Shown here: positions 8,751 through 18,379 of the stretch, piece by piece
Position numbering within the stretch: the stretch's first letter is position 1
Layout: the number at the start of each line of letters is the position of its first letter
Assembly (NCBI GenBank): GCA_016278485.1
Contig: JADQBT010000018.1
Coordinates: 1-64,000 of the forward strand
Source: Halanaerobiales bacterium
GTDB lineage: Bacteria > Bacillota > Halanaerobiia > Halanaerobiales > Halanaerobiaceae
DNA: 64,000 nt
Reading direction: 5' to 3'
Program-made: the position numbers and the translations under genes
Notes under the pieces: model-generated
Database searches by the model: none
The model's input: only the letters and a program-made list of their open reading frames with translations
Told to the model about the DNA's origin: nothing

Positions 8751-9680
8751 ATGTCTGAAAAAATAGCTTTTATGTTTTCTGGGCAAGGCTCTCAATATGT
8801 TGGCATGGGAGCAGAATTACTGGAAGAATATGAGGTAGCAAAGGATATTATGCAAGAGGCAAATTCAATATTGGGATTTGATCTAGAACATATGATTTTA
8901 GAAGGGCCAGAGGCTGATTTGAATAATACTAAAAACACCCAGCCGGCCATTTATACAATGAGTGCTATGGTAAGAAAGGTTCTGGCAGAAAAGGGTATTG
9001 AGCCGTCTGCTGTTGCCGGGCATAGCTTGGGAGAATATAGTGCATTGGCCGCAGCAGGTGTTATTTCTTTTGCTGATGGTCTCAAGCTTGTCCGACGCCG
9101 GGGAGAGTTAATGGATGAAGCACTTCCAGAAGGACAGGGTACTATGGCAGCAATAATTGGTCTGAATAAGGAAGAAATCTTGGAAATATGCGAAAAGACA
9201 GATGGAGTTTGTGAAGTTGCAAATTATAATTCTCCAGCTCAAATTGTAATCTCAGGTGAAGTTGCAGCTATTGCGAAAGCAGTGGAACTGGCTGAAGAAG
9301 CTGGAGCAAAGAAAGTAATTCCACTTTCAGTAAGTGGTGCTTTTCATTCAAAACTAATGGCGCCAGCCAAAAAAGAGCTTACAGAAGTAATTAATGAGAT
9401 TGAATTTAATAAACCTAAATTACCATTTGTGGCTAATGTCACTGCAGGTTATCTAACAGACCCAGCTGAAATCAAAGCTGCTTTAATTGACCAGCTTGAT
9501 CATAGTGTCCGCTGGGTAGAATCGATTGAGGTCTTGAGAGAAGATGGTTATCAGACTTTTATTGAAGTTGGACCTGGAAGAGTTTTAAAAGGTTTAATGC
9601 GTCGTATTGATCGCAAAGCCGATGCATATAATGTAGAGGATGCAAAGAGTTTAAAGAAAACAATGAGTAAGATTGATTAA
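8751..9680 (+). CDS. fabD: Malonyl-CoA:ACP transacylase (FabD)
   Basis: Loads malonyl groups on acyl carrier protein. The 309-residue protein begins with the family signature MFSGQGSQYVGMG and has the nucleophile motif GHSLGEYSALAA (Ser about residue 87), followed by the conserved GAFHSKLM histidine region (about residues 194-201). It lies between fabH and fabF, as in many Bacillota fab clusters, but fabG and acpP, which commonly follow fabD, are not here. Confidence 0.96.
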   Translation: MSEKIAFMFSGQGSQYVGMGAELLEEYEVAKDIMQEANSILGFDLEHMILEGPEADLNNTKNTQPAIYTMSAMVRKVLAEKGIEPSAVAGHSLGEYSALAAAGVISFADGLKLVRRRGELMDEALPEGQGTMAAIIGLNKEEILEICEKTDGVCEVANYNSPAQIVISGEVAAIAKAVELAEEAGAKKVIPLSVSGAFHSKLMAPAKKELTEVINEIEFNKPKLPFVANVTAGYLTDPAEIKAALIDQLDHSVRWVESIEVLREDGYQTFIEVGPGRVLKGLMRRIDRKADAYNVEDAKSLKKTMSKID

Positions 9681-9719
9681 CTAATTTTTTAAATGGTGAA
9701 AGGAAAGGTGAACTCGTAA

Positions 9720-10961
9720 ATGGGTAATAGAGTTGTTATCACTGGAGCTGGTGTCTTACATGCACTAGGTGATGATTTAAATAAATTTTGGGATAACTTA
9801 GTTGCTGGTAAATCAGGTGTCAAAGCAATTGAAGGTTTTGATACTGAAGAATATTCAAGTAAAATTGGCGCTGAGATAGTGGATTTTGATCCTGGTGATT
9901 ATATTGATCGTAAAGAAGCAAAAAGAATGGCTATGTTTAGTCAGTATGCAATTGTAACAGCATTACGTGCACTTGAAAATGCAGGTTTGGAAATTACTGA
10001 TGATATTGCTGAGCAGACAGGTATAATTATTGGTTCTGGTATTGGTGGTCTAGAGGTCATGGAAGATCAGATGAAAAAACTAATCAAAAGAGGTCCAAGA
10101 AGGGTAAGTCCTTTCTTTATTCCCATGATGATTTCTAATATGGCAGCAGGTCATGTTGCTATTTATACAGGTGCAAAAGGTCCGAATAGTAATACAGTAA
10201 CAGCCTGTGCTTCTGGTACTACTGCTATTGGTGAAGCTGCAGAAGCGATTCGCCGTGGAGATGCAAAAGTTATGATTGCGGGGGGAGCAGAAGCATCAAT
10301 TACTCCTTCTGGTGTAGCTGGTTTTGCTTCTATGAAAGCTTTAAGCACAAGAAATGATGAGCCACAAAGAGCAAGTCGCCCTTTTGATAAAGATCGGGAT
10401 GGCTTTGTAATTGGTGAAGGTAGTGGAGTTGTAATTTTAGAAGATCTTGAACATGCAAAAGCACGTGGGGCTAATATTATTGCTGAAGTAGCTGGTTATG
10501 GAGCAACTGCTGACGCATATCATATTACGGCACCGTCTCCAGATGGTGATGGGGCTACTCGTGTTATGGCAATGGCGGTAAGAAAGTCAGGCATAAATAA
10601 AGAGGAAGTTGGCTATATTAATGCACATGGTACTTCCACACCACTTAATGATGAGCTTGAAACTAAAGCAATTAAAAGAGTGTTTGGCGACCATGCTCAT
10701 GAGTTAGCTATTAGTTCAACTAAATCAATGACAGGTCATCTACTTGGTGCTGCAGGTGGAGTTGAAGCATTAATTACGGCTTTGGCAATTAATAAAGGGG
10801 TAATACCACCTACAATTAATCTTGATAATCCTGATCCTGCATGTGACTTAGACTATGTTCCCCATACTGCCAGAGAAAATGTTGAGATAAAAGCTGCATT
10901 AAGTAATTCCTTTGGTTTTGGTGGACAAAATGCATCTTTGTTATTAAAAAAATATGAATAA
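9720..10961 (+). CDS. fabF: 3-oxoacyl-ACP synthase II (FabF)
   Basis: Elongating condensing enzyme of fatty acid synthesis. The 413 residues carry the catalytic Cys in [13 protein letters not shown] (about residue 163), and the two His in [12 protein letters not shown] (about 303) and [10 protein letters not shown] (about 340), plus the C-terminal [18 protein letters not shown] ribosome site lies about ten bases before the ATG. It is the last gene of the fab unit and is closed by a terminator at 11006-11042. Confidence 0.96.
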   Translation: MGNRVVITGAGVLHALGDDLNKFWDNLVAGKSGVKAIEGFDTEEYSSKIGAEIVDFDPGDYIDRKEAKRMAMFSQYAIVTALRALENAGLEITDDIAEQTGIIIGSGIGGLEVMEDQMKKLIKRGPRRVSPFFIPMMISNMAAGHVAIYTGAKGPNSNTVTACASGTTAIGEAAEAIRRGDAKVMIAGGAEASITPSGVAGFASMKALSTRNDEPQRASRPFDKDRDGFVIGEGSGVVILEDLEHAKARGANIIAEVAGYGATADAYHITAPSPDGDGATRVMAMAVRKSGINKEEVGYINAHGTSTPLNDELETKAIKRVFGDHAHELAISSTKSMTGHLLGAAGGVEALITALAINKGVIPPTINLDNPDPACDLDYVPHTARENVEIKAALSNSFGFGGQNASLLLKKYE

Positions 10962-11005
10962 TATTATTTTAATAGCTTAATTATAATAAAATACTGAGAG
11001 TTGCC

Positions 11006-11042
11006 AAAAAGGCTATCTTTTTTTGAGGATAGTCTTTTTTTC
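11006..11042 (+). terminator. Rho-independent terminator after fabF
   Basis: GGCTATC (11011-11017) pairs with GATAGTC (11028-11034), flanked by an A run and a T run. The extended -10 element of the next gene (TGTTATACT, 11054-11062) begins just downstream. Confidence 0.85.
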
Positions 11043-11107
11043 TTTTTCAAATATGTTATACTTTAATTAAATGTAAATATTAGTAAAAAAATAAGGTGGT
11101 GTGAAAA

Positions 11108-12016
11108 CTGTTAAAACCTATTTTAGAAGTAAAAGATATCTGTAAAAGTTTTGACAAAGTTCAGGCAGCCAGCAATATTTCTTTTGCAGTACTTCCAGGA
11201 GAAATATTAGGTCTCCTGGGACCGAATGGAGCAGGTAAGACTACTGTAATCCGAATGATCATGGGGATTTTTGCTCCTGATTCGGGTGAAATATTATTTC
11301 AGACAGGCCATCAGATTAATAAAAAGAAAATAGGTTATCTGCCTGAAGAAAGAGGTATCTATGACAATACTCCTGTGCTGGATACAATTCTATATTTCGC
11401 TAATTTAAAGGGCATGGAGATGAGCTTAGCTAGAACAAAGGCAGAAAATTGGTTGAAAAAATTAGGTTTAGAAAACTTTGCCCAAAATAAGATTGAAGAT
11501 CTATCCAAAGGTATGCAACAGAAGGTACAGTTTATAATTTCAATTTTACATAACCCTAAATTAATAGTGCTTGATGAGGTTTTTTCGGGATTGGACCCGG
11601 TAAATCAGGATCTATTTAAAGAGGTAATCAAAGAACTGGCAGCAGGTGGAACAACAATTCTCCTATCATCACATCGGATGAGCATGGTGGAAGAGTTATG
11701 TGATCGCATTTTTATGATAAATCAGGGACGTCAGGTTCTCTATGGCGATTTAGAAAAGATAAAAGATGAGTTTGGTGTCAGAAAGGTGAGACTCTTGACT
11801 GATAAACCAGCTTACTTTAGAAATAAAAATAAATTTTATGAAAGTGAAATTGACGGTCTTAAAGTAAGTTTTAATCTTCCGGTAGAGATCAGCCCTGCTG
11901 AGTTTATAAAAAGTTTACCAGCTGATCTTAATATTGAAGAAGTCTCCATTTTGAGGCCTCCTTTACATGAAATTTTTGTAGCTGAGGTAAAGGGAGGTAC
12001 AGAAGATGCAGGATAG
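11108..12016 (+). CDS. ABC transporter ATP-binding protein (NatA-like), CTG start
   Basis: Cytoplasmic ATPase of an ABC-2 type exporter. It shows Walker A GPNGAGKTT (about residues 39-47), signature LSKGMQQKVQ (about 133-142), Walker B LIVLDEVFSGLDP, the H-loop LSSHRM, and a C-terminal regulatory domain; 302 residues is usual. The frame is open only from just after TGA at 11102, and between there and the Walker A no ATG, GTG or TTG occurs. CTG at 11108, six bases after AAGGTGGTG, is therefore the likely start. An ATG start at 11255 would delete the Walker A. It overlaps the permease gene by 11 bases. Confidence 0.88.
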   Translation: MLKPILEVKDICKSFDKVQAASNISFAVLPGEILGLLGPNGAGKTTVIRMIMGIFAPDSGEILFQTGHQINKKKIGYLPEERGIYDNTPVLDTILYFANLKGMEMSLARTKAENWLKKLGLENFAQNKIEDLSKGMQQKVQFIISILHNPKLIVLDEVFSGLDPVNQDLFKEVIKELAAGGTTILLSSHRMSMVEELCDRIFMINQGRQVLYGDLEKIKDEFGVRKVRLLTDKPAYFRNKNKFYESEIDGLKVSFNLPVEISPAEFIKSLPADLNIEEVSILRPPLHEIFVAEVKGGTEDAG

Positions 12017-13223
12017 TTTAAAAGTAGCACGCTGGGAATTTAAAAAGATGATCAAAAGTAAAACATTTATTATTTTGACTTTCTTTCTTCCTTTAGTAAT
12101 TTTACTGATTGGAGGAGTAGTTGGCTATTTCTCAACTCGGGATGGTAGAACAGAACATTTAAAAATTGGAATTATTGATCAGACCAATCAATTAGAGTTA
12201 AGGATAAAGCATAGTTTAGAAGCAGAAGGTTATGAAGTTGAAATTTACGATCATACTCAGACTGAGATTAACAAAGCATTCATGAATAGAAAACAGCTTG
12301 ATGGATTGTTGGTAATCCCGGCTGATGTACTTAGAGATAATGAGGTAAGTTATTATTTTAATGATTTACAGGCTTTAGAAGAAAACTTATTACAAAATGT
12401 GGTTAGTAGTGCAGTCAATAATCAAAGGCTGCAGGCGCATGGTTATGAACCAATTGAAATTAATAAGCTTATCAAAGATGTCAGAATCGAGGCAACAACA
12501 TTACAAAATAATGATAACAGAGGAAATAATACAATTGTAAATATGTTTTTACCTTTTGGTCTGGCCATGATGATGGTTTTTGCCTCTATGTTTTCAGGTG
12601 GGGCCTTATTGCAGAGTATTATCAAGGAAAAGGGTAATCGAATTGTAGAATTAATTTTATCTTCTATATCTGCCAGAAGTTTAATGACCGGGAAAGTAAT
12701 TGGTTACGGCCTACTTGGAATTATTCAGGTGCTAATCTGGTCAGTTGCTGGACTTTTTGCAGTTAAATATTTTCTTGGAGTAAATATTTACACATTGTTG
12801 AACTTAAAAACATTCTATATGTTAATCTATTTTGCACTGGGATTTGTAATGGTTGCCAGCATCAATGCCATTGTTGGTTCAGGTATGAAAGAGGCTCAGT
12901 CAGGTTCGCAATCAACCGGAATTTTAATCTTGATTCCTATTATACCGATCTATTTTTCAGGAGCTATTATCAAAAGTCCAGCTGGCATAGTAAGCAAAAT
13001 ATTATCATATATTCCTTTTACTTCGCCTACAACTATGTTGATTAGACTTGGTTTTAGTTCTCCATCAATTATAGAAATTATCGGAACAGTGCTACTGTTA
13101 CTTGTTGCAAATTATTTTATGATCAGATTGGCGGCCAAGATCTTTCGGGTCGGGATGTTGATGTATGGCAAAAATGCCAATTTTAAAGAGTTGATAAGAT
13201 GGGCCAAGAGTAAAGATTATTAA
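12006..13223 (+). CDS. ABC-2 type transporter permease (NatB-like)
   Basis: Membrane subunit of the exporter formed with the preceding ATPase. The 405 residues show one N-terminal membrane segment (about residues 20-42), a long extracytoplasmic domain (about 45-180) and five or six C-terminal membrane segments, the ABC2_membrane_3 layout also seen in sodium exporter NatB. The loop contains the family sequence IIKEKGNRIVELILSS before the second segment block. Substrate is unknown: Na+, a peptide or a drug are all possible. Confidence 0.88.
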   Translation: MQDSLKVARWEFKKMIKSKTFIILTFFLPLVILLIGGVVGYFSTRDGRTEHLKIGIIDQTNQLELRIKHSLEAEGYEVEIYDHTQTEINKAFMNRKQLDGLLVIPADVLRDNEVSYYFNDLQALEENLLQNVVSSAVNNQRLQAHGYEPIEINKLIKDVRIEATTLQNNDNRGNNTIVNMFLPFGLAMMMVFASMFSGGALLQSIIKEKGNRIVELILSSISARSLMTGKVIGYGLLGIIQVLIWSVAGLFAVKYFLGVNIYTLLNLKTFYMLIYFALGFVMVASINAIVGSGMKEAQSGSQSTGILILIPIIPIYFSGAIIKSPAGIVSKILSYIPFTSPTTMLIRLGFSSPSIIEIIGTVLLLLVANYFMIRLAAKIFRVGMLMYGKNANFKELIRWAKSKDY

Positions 13224-13266
13224 AATATAAAATAATAAATTATGGTAGTTTTATAGCTGACTTAAC

Positions 13267-13295
13267 TTGACAGGATTACTAGGTTTAGTTAAAAT
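13267..13295 (+). promoter_or_regulatory. Promoter of the molybdenum hydroxylase operon
   Basis: TTGACA (13267-13272), 17-base spacer, TAAAAT (13290-13295): an almost ideal sigma-A promoter, 78 bases before the coding start. Confidence 0.7.
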
Positions 13296-13372
13296 TAAGA
13301 TAGGAATTGTCGATTTTTCTGATTTTTTTGATTTAAATATTTTTATTATTTTTTGAGGGAGTGTGAAAAATA

Positions 13373-15715
13373 TTGAGTGAATTTAAACAGATTGGTCGTT
13401 CTTTTTCGAGAACCGATGGCTTGGATAAAGTTCATGGTAAGCAGGAATATGTAAACGATTATCAACCAACAGGCTTACTGCATGCTGCTTTAAAGATTAG
13501 TACCCATGCCCATGCCAAGATTAAATCAATTGATACTGCTGAGGCGGAAGCTGCTTCAGGTGTTCAGGCTGTTATTACTGGAGATGACTTTCCTGTTACA
13601 CTGGGGCTTTATATGGGTGATCATCCACCACTTGCTTTACATAAAGTTAGACATTATGGAGAACCAGTTGCAGCTGTAATTGCCAATACTGAACATCAGG
13701 CTAAAAATGCTGTTGAATTAATAAAAGTTAAATATGAAGATTTGGAGGTTATTAGTAGTCCAACTGATGGCTTAAAAGCTAATGCACCTTTATTACATGA
13801 GAATATGGATGAATATACCCATATAGATGCTGTTCATCCTGAACCAGGCAGTAATGTTGCTAATCACACGAAGATTAGAAAGGGTGAAGCTGCTCAAGCA
13901 ATTGCAGATGCTGAGATTGTAATAGAAGATACTTTTTCTTTTCCACCTTGTGATCATGTGGCAATGGAAACACGAGCTGTAATATCAGAGATAAAGGCTA
14001 ATGGAAATGTGGTTATCCATTCGACAACTCAGGCGCCCTTTACTGTAAAAGAATTATTAAGCTTTAATTTTGATATTCCGGTCGGTAAAATTAAAATCAT
14101 AGCTCCACCTATTGGCGGTGGGTTTGGAGGCAAGGCTGGTATTCAATTGGAAGGATTAGGTTATTTGCTAACAAAAGCAGCTGATGGTCGGCCTGTAAAA
14201 CTGGTCAATGATAGAGAAGAAGATATGCTTAGTTCGCCTGGGCATATTGGTATGGAGGCTAAAGTTAGATTAGGGGCTACAGCAGATGGAAAATTAATAG
14301 CAGCTGAGCTTGATTATCATTTTGATGCAGGCGCATATGCAGATTATGCGGTAAATGTAAGTAATGCAGCTGCAATTTCTTGTACAGGACCATATGATAT
14401 TCCGAATGTACGCTGTGATTCTTTATGTGTTTATACAAACCACCCATTTGCAACAGCATTCCGTGGATTTGGACATGTTGAACTTGCATTCCCAATTGAA
14501 AGAAGTATGGATCTATTGGCTGAAAAAGCAGGTATTGATCCGGTTGAAATAAGAATGAAAAATGCAATTAAAGAAGGAGATACTTCTCCTACACAGAGTT
14601 TGATGGATGCAAATACTGGTGATCTACGCGAATGTATTAAGAGAGCTGCTAAAATGATTAATTGGGATCAAGGTTCTTTTATAAAAAAAGATGAAAATAA
14701 AGTAATAGCAAAAGGTTTTGGACTGCTCTGGAAATCACCTGCAATGCCACCTAATACGGGGGCAGGAGCGATTATTACCTTTAATAAGGATGGTAGTCTC
14801 AATCTGCATACTGGCATTATGGAGATTGGACAAGGAAGTAAAACTGGACTTGCGCAAATTGTTGCTGAACGTTTTGGTACTAGTCCTGAAAACATTCATC
14901 TCGTTCAAGAAGTTAATACTGAAACAGCGCCACATGATTGGTCAACAGCTGCCAGTCGTAGTTTAATGATGGCCGGTAGAGCGGCACTAGAAGCTGCTGA
15001 TGATGCAATAGACCAGATCTGTCGGACGGCGGCTATTCCTTTGCGTTGTCCACCTGAAGATCTAATTGTTGAGGGAGGTCGTGTCTTCTTAGAAGATGAA
15101 CCATCAATTGGGCTGCCACTTGATGATGTGGTACATGGATATGTATATGAAAATGGCAATGCGATCGAAGGACAGGTTATTGGTCGGGGCAATTATATAG
15201 CACGTCGCTTGTCCGGAATTGACCCTGAGACTGGCAAAGGTCGTCCTAGTCTTGAATATACATTGGGTGCTCAGGCAGTTGAAATAGAGTTAGATTTAAA
15301 TGATTATTCATATCAGATCAAGAAGGCTGTTTCGTGTATGGATGTAGGTAAAGTAATTAATCCGAATCTGGCCCGGGGCCAGGTTGTTGGTGCTATCTCA
15401 ATGGGAATTGGTCTGGCCAGGAGTGAAGGGTTTGTTTTTAATAGTAGAGAACAAGTAGTTAATGGTGTGCTGAGAGATTATAAAGTTCTTCGGTATGGTG
15501 AGGAACCTGAATATGAAATTGATTTTGTTGAGACTCCTCAGGGAGATGGGCCATTTGGTTTACGTGGTCTAGGCGAACAAGGAATCATCGGTATCCCTGG
15601 AGCTATTGCAAATGCATTATCTAGAGCTACTGGTGTTAAACTGAATTACATTCCATTATTGCCAGAAGATATTTGGCAATCTGTAAAGGAGGCAAGTCAT
15701 AATGATTCCATTTAA
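13373..15715 (+). CDS. Xanthine dehydrogenase-family hydroxylase, molybdopterin-binding subunit
   Basis: Large catalytic subunit that hydroxylates a heterocycle, aldehyde or related substrate at a molybdenum centre. The 780 residues have the N-terminal hammerhead domain (about 20-130), the pterin-binding segment PPIGGGFGGKAG (about 244-255), FRGFGHVE (about 364), and the catalytic glutamate in GLRGLGEQG near residue 730. It starts at TTG, nine bases after GAGGGAGTG. The FAD and FeS subunits follow with overlap. No purine gene is near, so the substrate is open; a typical CoxL AYRCSFR loop is absent, arguing against CO dehydrogenase. Confidence 0.9.
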   Translation: MSEFKQIGRSFSRTDGLDKVHGKQEYVNDYQPTGLLHAALKISTHAHAKIKSIDTAEAEAASGVQAVITGDDFPVTLGLYMGDHPPLALHKVRHYGEPVAAVIANTEHQAKNAVELIKVKYEDLEVISSPTDGLKANAPLLHENMDEYTHIDAVHPEPGSNVANHTKIRKGEAAQAIADAEIVIEDTFSFPPCDHVAMETRAVISEIKANGNVVIHSTTQAPFTVKELLSFNFDIPVGKIKIIAPPIGGGFGGKAGIQLEGLGYLLTKAADGRPVKLVNDREEDMLSSPGHIGMEAKVRLGATADGKLIAAELDYHFDAGAYADYAVNVSNAAAISCTGPYDIPNVRCDSLCVYTNHPFATAFRGFGHVELAFPIERSMDLLAEKAGIDPVEIRMKNAIKEGDTSPTQSLMDANTGDLRECIKRAAKMINWDQGSFIKKDENKVIAKGFGLLWKSPAMPPNTGAGAIITFNKDGSLNLHTGIMEIGQGSKTGLAQIVAERFGTSPENIHLVQEVNTETAPHDWSTAASRSLMMAGRAALEAADDAIDQICRTAAIPLRCPPEDLIVEGGRVFLEDEPSIGLPLDDVVHGYVYENGNAIEGQVIGRGNYIARRLSGIDPETGKGRPSLEYTLGAQAVEIELDLNDYSYQIKKAVSCMDVGKVINPNLARGQVVGAISMGIGLARSEGFVFNSREQVVNGVLRDYKVLRYGEEPEYEIDFVETPQGDGPFGLRGLGEQGIIGIPGAIANALSRATGVKLNYIPLLPEDIWQSVKEASHNDSI

Positions 15716-16541
15716 TTTTAAATACTATCGTCCAGCTAATATTGAAGAAGCTGTAGAACTATATCAACAGCTCAAAGCAGATGGTGAAAAGTCAATTTAT
15801 TATGCTGGCGGAACTGAAATTGTAACTAATGCACGTGATGGACAAAAAAAATACGATGCTTTAATTGATTTGAAAGATATTAATGAGTGCTTAGAGCACG
15901 GTGAAAAAAATGATGAATATGTTTTTGGCGCTTGCCTTACATTAAATGAAATAGTAGAAAAAGATTATTTTCCTCTGTTCAGCCTTGCCTGTCGACCTGT
16001 AGCTGATCATACAACAAGAAATCAATTAACTATGGGAGGAAATATTTGCGGGAAACTTCCTTATCGAGAAGTAATTTTGCCTTTGATGTTAGTAGAAGCT
16101 AATTTTGTTTTTGCTGGACCAGAGGGAATGAGGACAGTTGCTGCTGCGGAAGCTTATGATAAAAGAATGCTTCTTAATGAAGGAGAGTTTCTAGTGCAAG
16201 TGAAGGTTCCTAAAAAATTTGCTGAATTAGATTATCATGATGTTAGAAAAGTAAAGCAGTCTGAAGTAGATTATCCCTTATTACATCTAGCTGCTTTAAA
16301 AGATGAAGCAGATCAGATTAGAATTGCGTTTAGTAGTATCTGTGCTTTTCCATTCCGGCTAGAAGATATTGAAGCAATATTTAATGATAGCCAATTAGAG
16401 ATGGAAGAGAAGGTAGAGCAGATAGTTGCTAAATTCCCGATTCCAATTAAAGATGATAAACGAGGTTCAGCTGATTATAGACGCCTACTGCTTGGGCAGA
16501 GTTTAGCTGAAATATGGCATAAATTAGGAGGAGATGCTTAA
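15702..16541 (+). CDS. Xanthine dehydrogenase-family FAD-binding subunit
   Basis: Passes electrons from the iron-sulfur subunit to the final acceptor through FAD. The 279-residue protein has the FAD loops YYAGGTEI (about residues 33-40) and TMGGNICG (about 108-115), and a C-terminal CO-dehydrogenase-type domain. It lacks the extra loop with a [4Fe-4S] cluster found in 4-hydroxybenzoyl-CoA reductase. It overlaps the large subunit by 14 bases and the FeS subunit by one base, so the three are one translation unit. Confidence 0.9.
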   Translation: MIPFNFKYYRPANIEEAVELYQQLKADGEKSIYYAGGTEIVTNARDGQKKYDALIDLKDINECLEHGEKNDEYVFGACLTLNEIVEKDYFPLFSLACRPVADHTTRNQLTMGGNICGKLPYREVILPLMLVEANFVFAGPEGMRTVAAAEAYDKRMLLNEGEFLVQVKVPKKFAELDYHDVRKVKQSEVDYPLLHLAALKDEADQIRIAFSSICAFPFRLEDIEAIFNDSQLEMEEKVEQIVAKFPIPIKDDKRGSADYRRLLLGQSLAEIWHKLGGDA

Positions 16542-17014
16542 TGAAAGCATATGAAAATATCTCTCTGGTAAAATTAAAGGTTAATGGTGAGACTAGAGAT
16601 GTGGCCATCAGACCAGCAGATACTTTGCTGCGTGTATTAAGAGAAAAACTTGGTCTGACTGCAGCTAAACCTGGTTGTGAAAATGGTGATTGTGGTGCCT
16701 GTACAGTTTTGATTAATGAGAAACCTGTCAAATCATGTATGAAGCTGGCAGTAGAAGTAGATGCAGGAGCAGAAATTATTACATTGGAAGGTATAAAAAA
16801 TTCTATAATTCAAGAAACATTCTTAGAAGAAGATGGTTTCCAGTGTGGTTATTGTACACCAGGATTTTTGGTAAACGCCTATGCGCTATTGAAAGAACAT
16901 CCAGATGCAGATGACAAGTTAGCTAAAGAATGGCTTGAAAGCAATATTTGTCGCTGCACAGGCTATGAAGGTATTAGAAACGCACTTAAATTAGCCCAAG
17001 AAAAACTAAAATAA
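16541..17014 (+). CDS. Xanthine dehydrogenase-family [2Fe-2S] subunit
   Basis: Small electron-transfer subunit. The 157 residues hold both conserved clusters: the plant-type ferredoxin set CENGDCGACTVL...C (about residues 47-67) and the helical-domain set CGYCTPG ... CRCTGY (about 106-143). It is the last gene of the operon and is followed by a terminator at 17022. Confidence 0.94.
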   Translation: MKAYENISLVKLKVNGETRDVAIRPADTLLRVLREKLGLTAAKPGCENGDCGACTVLINEKPVKSCMKLAVEVDAGAEIITLEGIKNSIIQETFLEEDGFQCGYCTPGFLVNAYALLKEHPDADDKLAKEWLESNICRCTGYEGIRNALKLAQEKLK

Positions 17015-17021
17015 GCTATTT

Positions 17022-17060
17022 AAAGCTCCTGTGCCAATTAGTTTGGTAGAGGGGCTTTTT
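17022..17060 (+). terminator. Rho-independent terminator after the Mo-hydroxylase operon
   Basis: AAAGCTCCT (17022-17030) pairs with AGGGGCTTT around 17049-17057 (one G-T pair), with an inner CCAATTAGTTTGG hairpin and a trailing T run. Confidence 0.8.
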
Positions 17061-17092
17061 GTAATTTAATTGCCATCCTGTTACCCATTAAC

Positions 17093-17121
17093 TTTACAAG
17101 CTAAAGCTCTGAATGTATAAT
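17093..17121 (+). promoter_or_regulatory. Promoter of the MFS transporter
   Basis: TTTACA (17093-17098), 17-base spacer, TATAAT (17116-17121), 57 bases before the start codon. Confidence 0.7.
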
Positions 17122-17177
17122 AAAATGAGTTGTAAATTAAATAAGGTAATAAGTAATATAAGGGAGGATTTTTTTAA

Positions 17178-18323
17178 ATGCCATTTAAGATTTTTAATTT
17201 ATTTTTCTACATGACTATGGCTGCTAAGTCATTTTTTAATATTTATTTTAGTAAAATGGGACTTTCTTCACAGGAAATCGGTATTATAAATTCTGTTGCT
17301 AGAGGTGTGGCAATGTTTGCTCTGCCTTTTTGGGGAATAATAGCAGATAATGCTTCAAAAAATAAACGTGTATTGCAGTTTGCTTTAATGGGAGTTATTA
17401 CAGTCTCCTTATTGCTAAGAACCACGTCTAGTTTTTATATAATCATGCTTCTAATGGTTTTTTATTCTATTTTTTCTAATCCGATTAGGCCACTTTATGA
17501 TAGTATGCTTTTTAATTATCTTGGGAATAAAGGAAATGAATACGGAAGATTTCGTCTCTGGGGCACGATTGGCTATACAGCACTTGTACCTTTTTTGGGA
17601 TTTTTCTTTGAAAATACCACAACTGCGTATTCTTTCTTTGTCTTAGCTGGATTAATGTTCATTTCACTAATTGTTAGTAATAAATTACCTTCAACTGCTT
17701 CATCTGGTTTAGATACCGGGGGTAAGAAATTTGCTAATTTTAAAGAGATATTAAATAATCGTGATTTTGTGGTTTTTTTGGTTTTTGTATTGGCAATGCA
17801 GGTAACGATGAATGCAAATCTTACATATTTTCCACTCTATGTCTTAGCGAATGGAGGGAAAGAAGGACTATTTGGTCTAACAAAAATGGTAGGTTCAATC
17901 AGTGAGATAATAATCTTATTACTTTCAGGTAAAATTTTAGCTCGTTTTAAGTTGAAAAATATTTTTGTTGTTTCAGCCCTTTCTTTTGCTCTGCGTTGGT
18001 TAATATTAGGTTTATATCCAAGTAAGGTTATCTTTCTTGCTTCACAGGTATTACATAGTTTATCTTTTGGTCTATTTTATGTGATCTGTGTTAATTATGT
18101 AAATGAAGTTACTTCAGATAAATTTCGGGCAACTGCACAGAATTTATTTACGGCTACCTATATTGGTTTAGGAAGTATTATTGGTAATTTAGTTGGTGGT
18201 TGGATGTTTGATAATATTGGTGGAGATAAAATGTATCTTATCTGGTCAATAGTCGCCTTTGTGGCTGGGATTAGTTATTTTATATATTTAAAGAAGATGG
18301 AAATGCATGAAGTGGCTGCTTAA
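17178..18323 (+). CDS. MFS transporter (PPP/nucleoside-proton symporter-like)
   Basis: A 381-residue membrane protein with about twelve hydrophobic segments. The loop between segments 2 and 3 reads WGIIADNASKNKRVL, the major-facilitator motif A region, and segment layout resembles the MFS_1_like group that includes 3-phenylpropionate and nucleoside carriers. It has its own promoter and no operon partner of known substrate; the adjacent molybdenum hydroxylase hints at a shared aromatic or heterocyclic substrate, which is only inference. Confidence 0.82.
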   Translation: MPFKIFNLFFYMTMAAKSFFNIYFSKMGLSSQEIGIINSVARGVAMFALPFWGIIADNASKNKRVLQFALMGVITVSLLLRTTSSFYIIMLLMVFYSIFSNPIRPLYDSMLFNYLGNKGNEYGRFRLWGTIGYTALVPFLGFFFENTTTAYSFFVLAGLMFISLIVSNKLPSTASSGLDTGGKKFANFKEILNNRDFVVFLVFVLAMQVTMNANLTYFPLYVLANGGKEGLFGLTKMVGSISEIIILLLSGKILARFKLKNIFVVSALSFALRWLILGLYPSKVIFLASQVLHSLSFGLFYVICVNYVNEVTSDKFRATAQNLFTATYIGLGSIIGNLVGGWMFDNIGGDKMYLIWSIVAFVAGISYFIYLKKMEMHEVAA

Positions 18324-18352
18324 TTGCAGATTTTCCCTGGGTTGTATATAAT
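18324..18352 (+). promoter_or_regulatory. Promoter of the P-loop/Asp23-like gene and moaA cluster
   Basis: TTGCAG (18324-18329), 17-base spacer, TATAAT (18347-18352). It begins right after the stop codon of the MFS gene. Confidence 0.6.
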
Positions 18353-18379
18353 AGATATGTAGGGAAAGGGAGAATTAAA

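Noticed and set aside
14277-14567. A 96-codon His/Gln/Leu-rich antisense frame in the Mo-hydroxylase gene
   Set aside because: Odd composition comes from reading GAT/GCA-rich codons backwards; the + strand gene is clear.
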